Part shown: piece after piece, positions 26,335 to 35,013 of the stretch
Numbering within the stretch: the stretch's first letter is position 1
Layout of the letters: the number at the start of each line of letters is the position of its first letter
NCBI RefSeq assembly: GCF_028330985.1
Contig: NZ_JAQMUE010000024.1
Coordinates: 1-47,568, forward strand
Origin: Roseofilum reptotaenium CS-1145
GTDB taxonomy: Bacteria; Cyanobacteriota; Cyanobacteriia; Cyanobacteriales; Desertifilaceae
DNA length: 47,568 nt
Reading direction: 5' to 3'
Made by a program: the position numbers and the translations under genes
Notes under the pieces: generated by a model
Seen by the model: the letters and a program-made list of their open reading frames with translations, nothing else
Database searches by the model: none
What the model was told of the DNA's origin: nothing

Positions 26335-26513
26335 TAATGGAGTCTCGAATTTGAATTAAACGACCAACAAAAACCCTATTTCAGGGAAACAGGGGAAGCA
26401 AGGTTGAACTGAAATCAGCGTGAACAGTGTTGCCGCTGATTCGATCAGCTTATTCTTACGAATTTAAGAGAAAGAATGATAGAAAAAACAAGCTTTTTCC
26501 TGTTTTGATTATA
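26335..26513 (-). promoter_or_regulatory. Promoter and structured 5' leader of the terC-like gene
   Basis: On the minus strand TGG-TATAAT (the -10 occupies 26508-26513) is an extended -10. The predicted leader of ~170 nt has ATCAGC (26414-26419), GCTGAT (26435-26440) and ATCAGC (26444-26449). The middle block can pair with either outer block, so two stems exclude each other. Closer to the start codon, CCCT-GAAAT-AGGG is followed by TTTTTG on the minus strand, a weak terminator-like hairpin. I do not see the conserved yybP-ykoY (Mn2+) riboswitch core, which often controls this gene family. Confidence 0.45.
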
Positions 26514-26550
26514 CCAGAAATCCGTTAATTTTGCACAGAACTGATTACCT

Positions 26551-27444
26551 ATGCTTGAGCAAATTTTATCTTCATCCTTGTGGACTCAATTTCGGGCTGC
26601 TTATCCTACGGCAAGCCTTATTTCGGAGCTACTTCATATTCACGATCGCCAGTATATTGTCCGGGTGCAAATCCAATGCGGTAACTTAGTCTTAGCAACG
26701 GGTTTATCAGCCGATCGCCAAATCGAAAAAGCAGAAGATCAAGCCAGAGAACGGGCGATCGCTCTTTTACATTCTCCTTCCTCTCGACCTACTCCCGCAA
26801 TGGGTGCGGTACAACCGACTTTAGTGGAACCGTCTCCAGTGGAAACAGCTCTAGTGGAACCGACTCCAGTTAAACCGACTGTCGTGGAACCCACTCCAGT
26901 TGAACCCATTGCAGCACCCCAACCCACTCCCCCAAAACCCGCTCCTCCAAAACTTGAAGTCAAAGCGCCTGAACCCGAACCCGAACGGGAAACCTGGTCA
27001 CCCATTCCTCCTCTAGCAGAGGATACAGAAGATTACACCGATCAACCCCTACCTCCTCCACCTGCCCCCGAAACCGAACCCTTACCCGAACCAGAAGAAG
27101 AATTTGACTTCACTGACATTAGCCTCAAAATCGATATGGAACTCAAGCATATTGGATGGAGCAGTAAGCGAGAGAGTGAATACCTCAAACGTATCTATGG
27201 CAAAAACAAACGCATGATTCTGGGCGATCAGGAAATGAAAGAATTTCTAGAATATCTACAAACCTATGCCCAAACCGATGTCGAACTGAAAAAAGTCGGG
27301 TGGAGCGCTCAACAAGGAAAAGACTATCTGAAAAACCAATATCCAGATAGTCAAGGTTCCCGTCTGATGTTGACCTGTAGTCAAATCAAAGAATTTCTCG
27401 ATTACCTGCAACAAACCGCTTCATCTAATGAAGAGTTCTTTTAG
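26551..27444 (+). CDS. dsRBD-like protein with Pro-rich linker and two C-terminal ~45-residue repeats
   Basis: 297 residues, unnamed. Residues ~15-75 follow the double-stranded RNA-binding pattern: SLISELLHIHDRQYIVRVQI, then LVLATGLSADRQIEKAEDQA, where the final helix start corresponds to the K-K-x-A-K region of dsRBDs. Residues ~78-190 are a disordered linker of V-E-P-T/S-P-V repeats and prolines. The C-terminus holds two copies of a unit, IGWSSKRESEYLKRIYGK...EFLEYLQ and VGWSAQQGKDYLKNQYPD...EFLDYLQ. Similar GW...YLK..YGK...L...FL.YL units occur, as I recall, in cyanobacterial recombination-type proteins. RNA or single-strand DNA binding is inferred. It is divergent from the terC-like gene. 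Confidence 0.6.
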   Translation: MLEQILSSSLWTQFRAAYPTASLISELLHIHDRQYIVRVQIQCGNLVLATGLSADRQIEKAEDQARERAIALLHSPSSRPTPAMGAVQPTLVEPSPVETALVEPTPVKPTVVEPTPVEPIAAPQPTPPKPAPPKLEVKAPEPEPERETWSPIPPLAEDTEDYTDQPLPPPPAPETEPLPEPEEEFDFTDISLKIDMELKHIGWSSKRESEYLKRIYGKNKRMILGDQEMKEFLEYLQTYAQTDVELKKVGWSAQQGKDYLKNQYPDSQGSRLMLTCSQIKEFLDYLQQTASSNEEFF

Positions 27445-27510
27445 AGATGAGATGCAGAGGAATGGGGAGATAGGCAGATCAGCTATTGCCTATTGCCCAT
27501 TCCCTATTCC

Positions 27511-28119
27511 CTAATTAACCACACTGATGGGTTGACTGGCAGAAGGACGGCGATTAATCACTTGATCGATTAACCCGTATTCCATTGCCTCATTGGAGGA
27601 CATAAAGAAATCACGTTCTGTATCTTCTTGAATGCGCTCCAAAGGTTGGCCGGTATGACTGGCTAATAATTCATTCAACCGTTCCTTATGATAGAGAATT
27701 TCCTTGGCTTGGATCTCAATATCCGTTGCTTGGCCTTGCGCTCCTCCTAAGGGTTGGTGAATCATAATCCGAGAATGGGGTAAGCTCATACGCTTGCCTT
27801 TCATCCCTGCACTGAGCAGAAAAGCACCCATACTAGCAGCCAAGCCTACACAAATGGTAGACACATCCGGCCGAATTTGATTCATGGTGTCAAAAATCCC
27901 CATACCCGCCGTGACCGATCCTCCCGGTGAGTTAATGTAGAGATAGATATCTTTCTCTGGATCTTCAGCATCCAAAAATAGGAGCTGGGCTACAACTAAG
28001 TTTGCCACATCTGCATCGATCGCCTGTCCGAGAAATACAATTCTTTCTCGTAACAGTCGGGAATAGATATCAAAGGCCCGTTCACCACGTCCAGATTGTT
28101 CAATGACGGTCGGAATCAT
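27511..28119 (-). CDS. clpP: ATP-dependent Clp protease proteolytic subunit
   Basis: 202 residues. The serine protease triad is Ser96 ([10 protein letters not shown]), His121 ([14 protein letters not shown]) and Asp170 (DTERDFFMS). The N-terminal [19 protein letters not shown] and the [10 protein letters not shown] loop are standard. It forms the tetradecameric chamber that works with ClpC or ClpX. Cyanobacteria carry several clpP paralogues plus clpR; this one is catalytically complete. It has no clpX neighbour in the window. A TTGCCTATTGCCC heptamer-type repeat is immediately beyond its stop. Confidence 0.96.
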   Translation of the reverse strand: MIPTVIEQSGRGERAFDIYSRLLRERIVFLGQAIDADVANLVVAQLLFLDAEDPEKDIYLYINSPGGSVTAGMGIFDTMNQIRPDVSTICVGLAASMGAFLLSAGMKGKRMSLPHSRIMIHQPLGGAQGQATDIEIQAKEILYHKERLNELLASHTGQPLERIQEDTERDFFMSSNEAMEYGLIDQVINRRPSASQPISVVN

Positions 28120-28403
28120 CGTGTTCTACCCTATTTTCGTAAAGTTTTATTAATTCTGACACTTTTCTGCGAACAATGACAGTGGTGATGATCGTACCTA
28201 GGGAATGGTAGAGATGGGAAGGATGCGGTGATGCGGTGACATGGGGACGGTGATTACTTAAATTACCCATGATCCCATAATTGCTGAGTTAAAATGGGCA
28301 AGTGCGATCGCCGAGCAAAGATCGTAAATCATTTTAGGGCATAACCTCTACTAGCGCCATTTGTCTGAACTTTCCCTTTATCCTCCAAGATTAGAAAACT
28401 ACC

Positions 28404-31400
28404 ATGGCCGCATTTTTACCCCGCCTATCTTCAGGTTCAACCCTTCTAGTCCTTAGCCTCTGTCCTTGGCTCAGTGTTTTCGGGTCTGTCAAAGGAGCAG
28501 CCCAACCCGCTCCGATTATAGCGGCTCCTGATGGGACTCGGACGCAAGTACAGGCGATCGGTAACCAATACCAAATTACCGGCGGTCAGGTCTCTTCAGA
28601 TGGAGCCAACCTCTTTCATAGCTTTACTCAATTTGGACTCTCTCCAGGACAAATTGCTAACTTCCTGGCCAACCCGAACCTGCAAAATATCCTCGGTCGT
28701 ATTAACGGTGGAGATCCTTCCATTATTAATGGATTACTACAAGTGAGTGGGGGAAATCCGAACCTCTATCTGGTTAACCCCGCAGGTATTGTCTTTGGCC
28801 CCAACGCCAGTCTCAACGTCCCGGCTGCTTTTCATGCCAGCACCGCCACCGCCCTTGGATTTGATGGACTGAATGGAGAGACCAATTGGTTTCAAGTCTT
28901 GGGATCGAATGACTATAACGCACTGATAGGTCAACCCACGACTTTTGAGTTTCAGACTGCCAATCCTGGTGTAATTGTTAACTTAGGGAACTTAGAGGTT
29001 GCAGCGGGTGAGAGCTTAACCCTGATGGGAGGAACAGCACTCAATGCCGGAACTCTTACGGCTCCTGGAGGAAACCTTACCGTTACTGCTATTCCAGGAG
29101 CGCAACGAGTAAGAATTTCTCAACCCGGTCATTTGTTGAGCTTAGATTTACCCCTGAATCCTAATTCTAATCCATTCATTGCTCCCAATTTAGCCACCTT
29201 ACTCTCGACCTCAGGAATCGATCACGCTTCTGAACTGCACATTAACCAGCAAGGACAGGTGATTTTAACGGGTTCAGGAATGATTGTACCTGAAATACCA
29301 GGAGTGGCGATCGCCTCTGGAACTCTGGATATTTCCACCTCCAACCCCAATAGTCTCCCCAGCACCCTGAATATTTTTGGTCAACACGTCGGTCTTATCA
29401 ACGCGCATCTCAACGCTTCAAGTCCTTCTCAAGGGGGAACCATCCACATTGGGGGAGGATTTCAAGGACGAGGAGACCAACCTAACGCTACCCATACCCT
29501 TATTGATAGCCAAACCCTGATTCAGTCCAATAGCACCAATCAGGGAAACGGTGGTGAAATCATTATTTGGTCCGATGAAGTTACCCAATTTTATGGCACA
29601 GTAGAAGCTACTGGAGGACCGATTTGGGGAAATGGCAGATTTGTCGAAATTTCTGGTGGAGATACCCTCGTCTTTCAAGGAAACGTCGATCTGGGTGCTG
29701 TGAATGGAGAGCAGGGAACACTTCTACTTGACCCCAAAAATATCACTATTTCTAATAACCCTTCCCAACCCAATGATATTGAACCAGAATTACCCGTTAT
29801 TCAGTTTGACCTCCTTCCCAATGAAGATATTACGATCAATGCTGGGGTCTTAGAGCAACAAAATGGCAACATAGAACTACAAGCGACCAACGATATTACT
29901 ATCGCCAGTGGGGTTTCTCTTAACTTTGTCAAAGGGGGATCAATTACGTTTATTGCTGATGCGGATACAGATAACCAAGGTTCATTTATTATGGACTCCT
30001 CCGCTACCTTGACTGCTCCAGGTCGAGAGATAAACATTTCTGGAGCCAGCATTAGCATCGGCAACTTGAATACTAGCAATAATCAACCCGGGGGGAATAT
30101 TTCTCTAACTGCTTCTTCAGGAAATATTACAACGGGCAATTTAGATGCTCATTCTAATCAAGGAGGGGGAAATATTTCCTTAACTGCTTCTGGGGGAAAT
30201 ATTACGACGGGAACTGTGAATACATTCACTAAAATAGGTAATGGGGGTACGATTGAACTGAGTACAAGTCAAGGCAATATAACAACAGGAGAACTAAACT
30301 CAAGGGTCAGTCAGGGAGGTGGAAATGGTGGAGAGATTCAGCTAACTATTGCAGAAAGTGGGAATATTACCACCAGTGGTCTGAATATTTCGAGCACACA
30401 AAATGGGAAGTCAGGAAATATTATTTTTGAAACGCAACAAGGGGACATTACTGTTGATGGTGTTACTGATGCGAGTACCCACAATGGAGATGCAGGAAAT
30501 ATTATCTTTGAAACGCAACAAGGGAACATTACCGTTAATGATCTTACCGTTTCGAGGACACAAAATGGGAAATCAGGCAATATTACCTTTGAAACTCAAC
30601 AAGGAAATATTACAGCACGAGATGTTAACTCAAGCACTCAAAATGGGGATGCGGGTGATATTACACTGAGGATTATATCGGGAAATGGGGCGATCGCCCA
30701 TGGAAGCTTAGATGCGAGTGCCAAAAACGGCACACCTGGCAGCGTGATTGTTGAACCAATTCCCACTCCCAATCCTACTCCCTCTCCCACACCGAGTCCG
30801 AGTCCAGTTCCCACTCCCAATCCTACTCCCTCTCCCACACCAAGTCCGAGTCCCTCTCCCATTCCACTTCCTTTGCCTATTCCCAATCCCATACCCACAC
30901 CCGAGCCAAGCCCTATACCTGCACCAACACCGGAACCGAGTCAAACACCAAATCCTACTCCAACGTCCACATCTAGCGATCAAGGTTCATCAGAGGATAA
31001 TTCTAATGCCGATACTCTATCGCCAAAATCACAAACACCAACCCCCTCTAATACCGTAGAGACTAATCCTTCAGAATCCATAGAATCAGAGACTCAAAAT
31101 ACAAGTTCTTTAGAGGATTCTGAAGTTGAAATTGGCGAAGTCTTTGATTTTACGGCTGGCTTTGAACTATCTAAGTTCCCTAGCCCTCCAGAAGTGGAAA
31201 TTGGAACCTTTCTTAATCTTGATCCTAATATCTCCCAATTAAATCCTGTTTTACATTCGCCTACTGTCCATTCAGTAGAAACATCAGAAATTTCATCTTT
31301 GAGTCTTCAAAATCAGATAGATGGTAGTGTCAATAAACCCATTTCCTATGCAAGTGCCGATCAAGAATCAGATGAAAAGAAAGAAGAAGCAAGGGTTATC

Positions 31401-32705
31401 AATCTGGGAAATTTAATGTCTCCACAAGAATTTAATGTGGTGATTCAGGAACGAGAAAAACAATTGAGTGATGAGTATGTTAATTATTTCAATTTAGATT
31501 TGCAAGGAGTTCAATATCATGCGGTTCGAGAGAGTCAAGAGATCTTGGAGCATATGGAGCAGCACACAGGAGTCAGAAGTGCAATTGTATATGTAGGATT
31601 TTATGTGCCAGAGGTGATTAATGCTCAGAATAAGACAGAGATTACGGAGAAGACTGAGCCAGAAGCGCAATATCTAGAATTGATGATGATAACGCCTGAA
31701 GGTAAACCCTTTCGCAAAATTATTGCAGGAGCAACAGAGGAACAAGTATTAAAGAAAGTTAGGGAGTTAACTTTAGAAATCACAAATCCCCGCCGACGAT
31801 ATACGACCAGTTATTTAAGTTCATCTGAGCAACTCTATGATTGGATTATTCGCCCACTAGAAGAGGAATTGAACCGGCAACAGATCGAGAATTTAGGGTT
31901 TGTTTTAACCACAGGCTTGCGATCGCTGCCCATGGCTGCTCTCTATGATGGCAATCAGTTCTTAATCGAACAGTACAGTGTGGCAATTATGCCTAATCTA
32001 ACTTTGACAAATACTGATTTTTCTAAGTTTGAGGACACTCAGGTATTAGCTATGGGTGCATCCGAATTTACTGAACTGGCTCCCTTACCGGCTGTACCGA
32101 TAGAGATTAACACCATTGTCAATACTTGGAGAGGGAATGAATTTCTTAATCAAGGATTCACCCTTAATAATTTGATTGACAGTCGCGAGCAACAAAAGTA
32201 TAGCATTGTTCACTTGGCAACCCATGGTGAATTTCGCCCAGGGAGTCCAGAAAATTCCTATATTCAATTGTGGGATAGTCAACTCAAACTTAATCAGCTC
32301 GATCAACTTAACTTAAAAAATCCCTTGGTTGAACTTTTGGTCTTAAGCGCTTGTCGCACGGCATTAGGGAATCCGGATGCAGAATTAGGGTTTACCGGAT
32401 TAGCTGTTCAAGCAGGTGTGAAAACAGCCTTGGGCAGTTTATGGTATGTCAGTGATGAAGGAACTTTGGGATTAATGAGTGAATTTTATGCCCATCTCAA
32501 ACACTCAGGAATCAAGGCACAAGCCTTGCAAAAAAGTCAACAGGAAATGATTCAAGGATTGGTGAAAATCAAAGAAGGACAGTTAATTGTTCCTAGCTTA
32601 GAACAGCCTATTCCTTTGCCGGATAGTCTCAAAAATATGGATAATGAAGTTCTAAGTCATCCTTATTTTTGGTCTGGGTTTACCTTGGTCGGTTCGCCTT
32701 GGTAA
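28404..32705 (+). CDS. Filamentous-haemagglutinin (two-partner secretion) domain protein with C-terminal CHAT protease domain
   Basis: 1433 residues. Residues 1-35 are a signal peptide. Residues ~40-200 are a TPS secretion domain ([38 protein letters not shown]). Residues ~200-780 are a beta-helix region with glycine-rich repeats, including three exact-period 27-residue units around 675-750. Residues ~785-860 are a Pro/Thr/Ser linker of PTPNPTPSP type. After an acidic stretch, residues ~1110-1433 are a CHAT caspase-like domain with His1274 (LATHGEF) and Cys1317 (LSACRTALG), both catalytic residues kept. CHAT is found in separases and prokaryotic cell-death proteases. No TpsB partner or activator is nearby. 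A secreted or surface protease is the plain reading. Confidence 0.88.
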   Translation: MAAFLPRLSSGSTLLVLSLCPWLSVFGSVKGAAQPAPIIAAPDGTRTQVQAIGNQYQITGGQVSSDGANLFHSFTQFGLSPGQIANFLANPNLQNILGRINGGDPSIINGLLQVSGGNPNLYLVNPAGIVFGPNASLNVPAAFHASTATALGFDGLNGETNWFQVLGSNDYNALIGQPTTFEFQTANPGVIVNLGNLEVAAGESLTLMGGTALNAGTLTAPGGNLTVTAIPGAQRVRISQPGHLLSLDLPLNPNSNPFIAPNLATLLSTSGIDHASELHINQQGQVILTGSGMIVPEIPGVAIASGTLDISTSNPNSLPSTLNIFGQHVGLINAHLNASSPSQGGTIHIGGGFQGRGDQPNATHTLIDSQTLIQSNSTNQGNGGEIIIWSDEVTQFYGTVEATGGPIWGNGRFVEISGGDTLVFQGNVDLGAVNGEQGTLLLDPKNITISNNPSQPNDIEPELPVIQFDLLPNEDITINAGVLEQQNGNIELQATNDITIASGVSLNFVKGGSITFIADADTDNQGSFIMDSSATLTAPGREINISGASISIGNLNTSNNQPGGNISLTASSGNITTGNLDAHSNQGGGNISLTASGGNITTGTVNTFTKIGNGGTIELSTSQGNITTGELNSRVSQGGGNGGEIQLTIAESGNITTSGLNISSTQNGKSGNIIFETQQGDITVDGVTDASTHNGDAGNIIFETQQGNITVNDLTVSRTQNGKSGNITFETQQGNITARDVNSSTQNGDAGDITLRIISGNGAIAHGSLDASAKNGTPGSVIVEPIPTPNPTPSPTPSPSPVPTPNPTPSPTPSPSPSPIPLPLPIPNPIPTPEPSPIPAPTPEPSQTPNPTPTSTSSDQGSSEDNSNADTLSPKSQTPTPSNTVETNPSESIESETQNTSSLEDSEVEIGEVFDFTAGFELSKFPSPPEVEIGTFLNLDPNISQLNPVLHSPTVHSVETSEISSLSLQNQIDGSVNKPISYASADQESDEKKEEARVINLGNLMSPQEFNVVIQEREKQLSDEYVNYFNLDLQGVQYHAVRESQEILEHMEQHTGVRSAIVYVGFYVPEVINAQNKTEITEKTEPEAQYLELMMITPEGKPFRKIIAGATEEQVLKKVRELTLEITNPRRRYTTSYLSSSEQLYDWIIRPLEEELNRQQIENLGFVLTTGLRSLPMAALYDGNQFLIEQYSVAIMPNLTLTNTDFSKFEDTQVLAMGASEFTELAPLPAVPIEINTIVNTWRGNEFLNQGFTLNNLIDSREQQKYSIVHLATHGEFRPGSPENSYIQLWDSQLKLNQLDQLNLKNPLVELLVLSACRTALGNPDAELGFTGLAVQAGVKTALGSLWYVSDEGTLGLMSEFYAHLKHSGIKAQALQKSQQEMIQGLVKIKEGQLIVPSLEQPIPLPDSLKNMDNEVLSHPYFWSGFTLVGSPW
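30411..30660 (+). repeat. Three in-frame 81-bp tandem repeats inside the haemagglutinin-CHAT gene
   Basis: The string AAACGCAACAAGG and its variant recur at 30430, 30511 and 30592, exactly 81 bp apart, each unit encoding a 27-residue [13 protein letters not shown]-type beta-helix rung. Exact periodicity at DNA level suggests recent duplication and possible length variation. Confidence 0.8.
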
Positions 32706-32891
32706 TATAGCAGAGAAAAGGAGAGTTAGGATATTTTCTGCGATTCGTGCCTATTGCTAGAGTGCCTCAAACCATAACCTAACAGCCCTAACCAACTCTT
32801 TCTCCGCTCTATCAATTCATAATGAAATAATTAACGGATCTAAAACTGACGTTAAACTAGATCTTAAGAGAAAGCTTCAAGGTGAACAAAG

Positions 32892-33443
32892 ATGACTTAT
32901 ATGTGTGAGTTGGGTGCAGGACATCGAATCTACTTGGATAATCCAGGGATGCAAACTGTAGTCACGGCGATCGCCAGTAGTCCAGGACAACAACAGCAAT
33001 CGAGTAATTCTTGGGAAACTGGTAGTTGGAGCAGTGCCCCAGAAGTATTTGCCACGGGAAGTGGAGTGGTGGTTAAGATAAAAACCTCTGGAGGCGATCG
33101 CCTCATTCAAGTTCAAGGTACTCAAATGGGTATGCTCAGTTCAACCAATATTTCTGGACAGCAACAGGCGATCGCCTTGCAAACCGTTGACGCTATGCCC
33201 AATACCTTCCAACCCATGAAACCGATGGAACAGATGAAACCCATGGAACCCATGAAAATGGGCAATATGGAAATGAGCTTTGCCCCCATGGAAATGAAAA
33301 TGGGCAATATGGAAATGAAAATGGGATCAACCTCCTCTTCTGGTTCTTCCTCAACGACTCAACGGCGCTTTTGTACTCAATGCGGTGCAGCGATACAGCC
33401 AGAAGATCGGTTTTGCTCCAGTTGTGGGCATCGTTTGGAATAG
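32892..33443 (+). CDS. Met-rich protein with C-terminal zinc ribbon
   Basis: 183 residues. The N-terminal ~105 residues (MTYMCELGAGHRIYLDN, GGDRLIQVQGTQMG) form a compact region I do not recognise. Residues ~108-145 are a methionine-rich tandem: KPMEQMKPMEPMKMGNM, then two copies of an EMKMGNM-type unit. The C-terminus is a zinc ribbon with four cysteines (FCTQCGA and FCSSCGH). Methionine runs can bind Cu(I) or Ag(I) or serve as flexible oxidant traps, but that is conjecture. It lies 186 bp after the CHAT gene on the same strand. Confidence 0.65.
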   Translation: MTYMCELGAGHRIYLDNPGMQTVVTAIASSPGQQQQSSNSWETGSWSSAPEVFATGSGVVVKIKTSGGDRLIQVQGTQMGMLSSTNISGQQQAIALQTVDAMPNTFQPMKPMEQMKPMEPMKMGNMEMSFAPMEMKMGNMEMKMGSTSSSGSSSTTQRRFCTQCGAAIQPEDRFCSSCGHRLE

Positions 33444-33558
33444 GTTTGGGAGGAAGAGATGGGGGACACTTCCTTTGACACTTCAGCTTGGCTCAGTGCG
33501 GCGTTCTACTCAAGGAGTGCAGATGCACAGATCGACCTTGACCCATTATCCAAGTTTT

Positions 33559-33583
33559 AATGATTAATTATTAATTAATCATT
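33559..33583. repeat. AT-rich inverted repeat before dxr
   Basis: AATGATTAATT (33559-33569) and AATTAATCATT (33573-33583) are perfect 11-bp arms around a 3-nt loop. It lies 44 bases upstream of the dxr start. It could be an operator, an upstream transcript terminator or part of the dxr leader. Confidence 0.6.
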
Positions 33584-33627
33584 GGTATAGTGGGTTTTGT
33601 GATCCCCGATTCTGTTAAGTAAAATCC

Positions 33628-34818
33628 GTGAAAGCAATTACACTCCTTGGTTCTACTGGTTCGATAGGTACTCAAACCCTTGATATTGTCGCCGAACATC
33701 CCGATCAATTCCGCATTGTTGGATTGGCAGCCGGTAATAATATCACCTTACTTGCCCAACAGATTGAGCAATTTCGCCCAGAAATTGTTGCGATTCGCAA
33801 TCCTGATAAACTACCAGAATTAAAGTCCGCGATCGCCTCTATTGATCCCCAACCTATTTTACTCGCTGGAGAAACTGGGGTGGTTGAAGTCGCTGGTTAT
33901 GGTGATTCTGAAAGTGTAGTCACTGGAATTGTCGGTTGTGCTGGACTTCTACCTACCCTAGCAGCGATTAAAGCAGGTAAAGATATTGCCTTAGCCAATA
34001 AAGAAACCCTGATTGCTGGCGGGCCAGTTGTATTACCCTTGGTAGAAGAACATGGCGTGAAATTACTCCCCGCAGATTCCGAACACTCAGCCATTTTCCA
34101 ATGTTTGCAAGGTGTTCCTGAAGGAGGCTTGCGTAAGATTATTTTAACCGCTTCTGGGGGAGCATTCCGAGATTGGCCTGTAGAAAAGTTAGCTCAAGCT
34201 AAGGTCAGTGATGCCCTGAAACATCCCAATTGGTCAATGGGGCGCAAGATTACCATTGATTCGGCAACCTTGATGAACAAGGGGCTAGAAGTGATTGAAG
34301 CCCATTTCTTGTTTGGTATGGATTACGATAATATCGAGATTGTGATTCATCCCCAAAGTATTATTCATTCCTTAATTGAGGTTCAGGATACTTCGGTTTT
34401 AGCGCAACTGGGATGGCCAGATATGCGCTTACCTCTGCTCTATGCCCTCTCTTGGCCAGAGCGAATTTATACAGATTGGGAAACCTTAGATTTAGTTAAA
34501 GTAGGTAGTTTAACTTTTAGAAACCCAGATCATGATAAATATCCTTGTATGCAATTAGCCTATGCTGCGGGTAGAGCTGGGGGATCGATGCCTGCGGTGT
34601 TAAATGCGGCCAACGAGCAAGCAGTCGCTTTATTTTTAGATGAGAACATTGGCTTTTTAGAGATTCCCAAGGTGATTGAACAAGTGTGCGATCGCCACCA
34701 ATCCCAGAACACCTCTCATCCTTCTCTAGATGATATCCTAGAGGCTGATCAATGGGCCAGACAAATGGTTTTAGAAGTCGCAGATGGAGTAAAAAGTACT
34801 CCTTTAGTGATGCGTTAA
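33628..34818 (+). CDS. dxr: 1-deoxy-D-xylulose 5-phosphate reductoisomerase
   Basis: 396 residues from a GTG start. NADPH site [15 protein letters not shown], metal/substrate motifs [14 protein letters not shown] and [12 protein letters not shown], and the loop [18 protein letters not shown] are all intact. The enzyme makes 2-C-methylerythritol 4-phosphate, the committed MEP-pathway step feeding carotenoids, phytol and quinone side chains. It links functionally with ubiD and menG in this window, which use polyprenyl and phytyl chains, but not by operon. An AT-rich hairpin precedes it, and a TATAGCGC hairpin lies between it and the next, convergent gene. Confidence 0.97.
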   Translation: MKAITLLGSTGSIGTQTLDIVAEHPDQFRIVGLAAGNNITLLAQQIEQFRPEIVAIRNPDKLPELKSAIASIDPQPILLAGETGVVEVAGYGDSESVVTGIVGCAGLLPTLAAIKAGKDIALANKETLIAGGPVVLPLVEEHGVKLLPADSEHSAIFQCLQGVPEGGLRKIILTASGGAFRDWPVEKLAQAKVSDALKHPNWSMGRKITIDSATLMNKGLEVIEAHFLFGMDYDNIEIVIHPQSIIHSLIEVQDTSVLAQLGWPDMRLPLLYALSWPERIYTDWETLDLVKVGSLTFRNPDHDKYPCMQLAYAAGRAGGSMPAVLNAANEQAVALFLDENIGFLEIPKVIEQVCDRHQSQNTSHPSLDDILEADQWARQMVLEVADGVKSTPLVMR

Positions 34819-34918
34819 ATCGCCAATAAGGATTCCTCTCTTTCTAGATGAAGTTGGACTTAACAAGGGGCCCTCAGCCCCCAGTCCTAGTCTGTCCTAA
34901 CTAACGTTCATTGACTGT

Positions 34919-35010
34919 TATAGCGCTTCCCACTCTAGGAATAAGCAATAGTTTGTATGGTTTAGGGTCAAGTCTTCAAGCAATACTCCATAGAAAAGAG
35001 AAGCGCTATA
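34919..35010. repeat. 92-bp inverted-repeat element TATAGCGCTTC...GAAGCGCTATA
   Basis: Perfect 11-bp arms at 34919-34929 and 35000-35010 enclose 70 bp. It lies between convergent dxr and the CHASE2 kinase gene, 3 bases from the latter's stop. It shares its TATAGCGC ends with the elements at 152-170 and 11570-11638. Confidence 0.75.
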
Positions 35011-35013
35011 TAT

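Noticed and set aside
26335-26550. yybP-ykoY manganese riboswitch upstream of the terC-like gene
   Set aside because: The gene family suggests it, but the conserved core of that riboswitch is not visible. I only report the alternative stems.
30700-31060. Overlapping Pro/Arg- or Gly-rich frames in the linker of the CHAT gene
   Set aside because: They arise from the repetitive CCNACN-type linker codons read in other frames.
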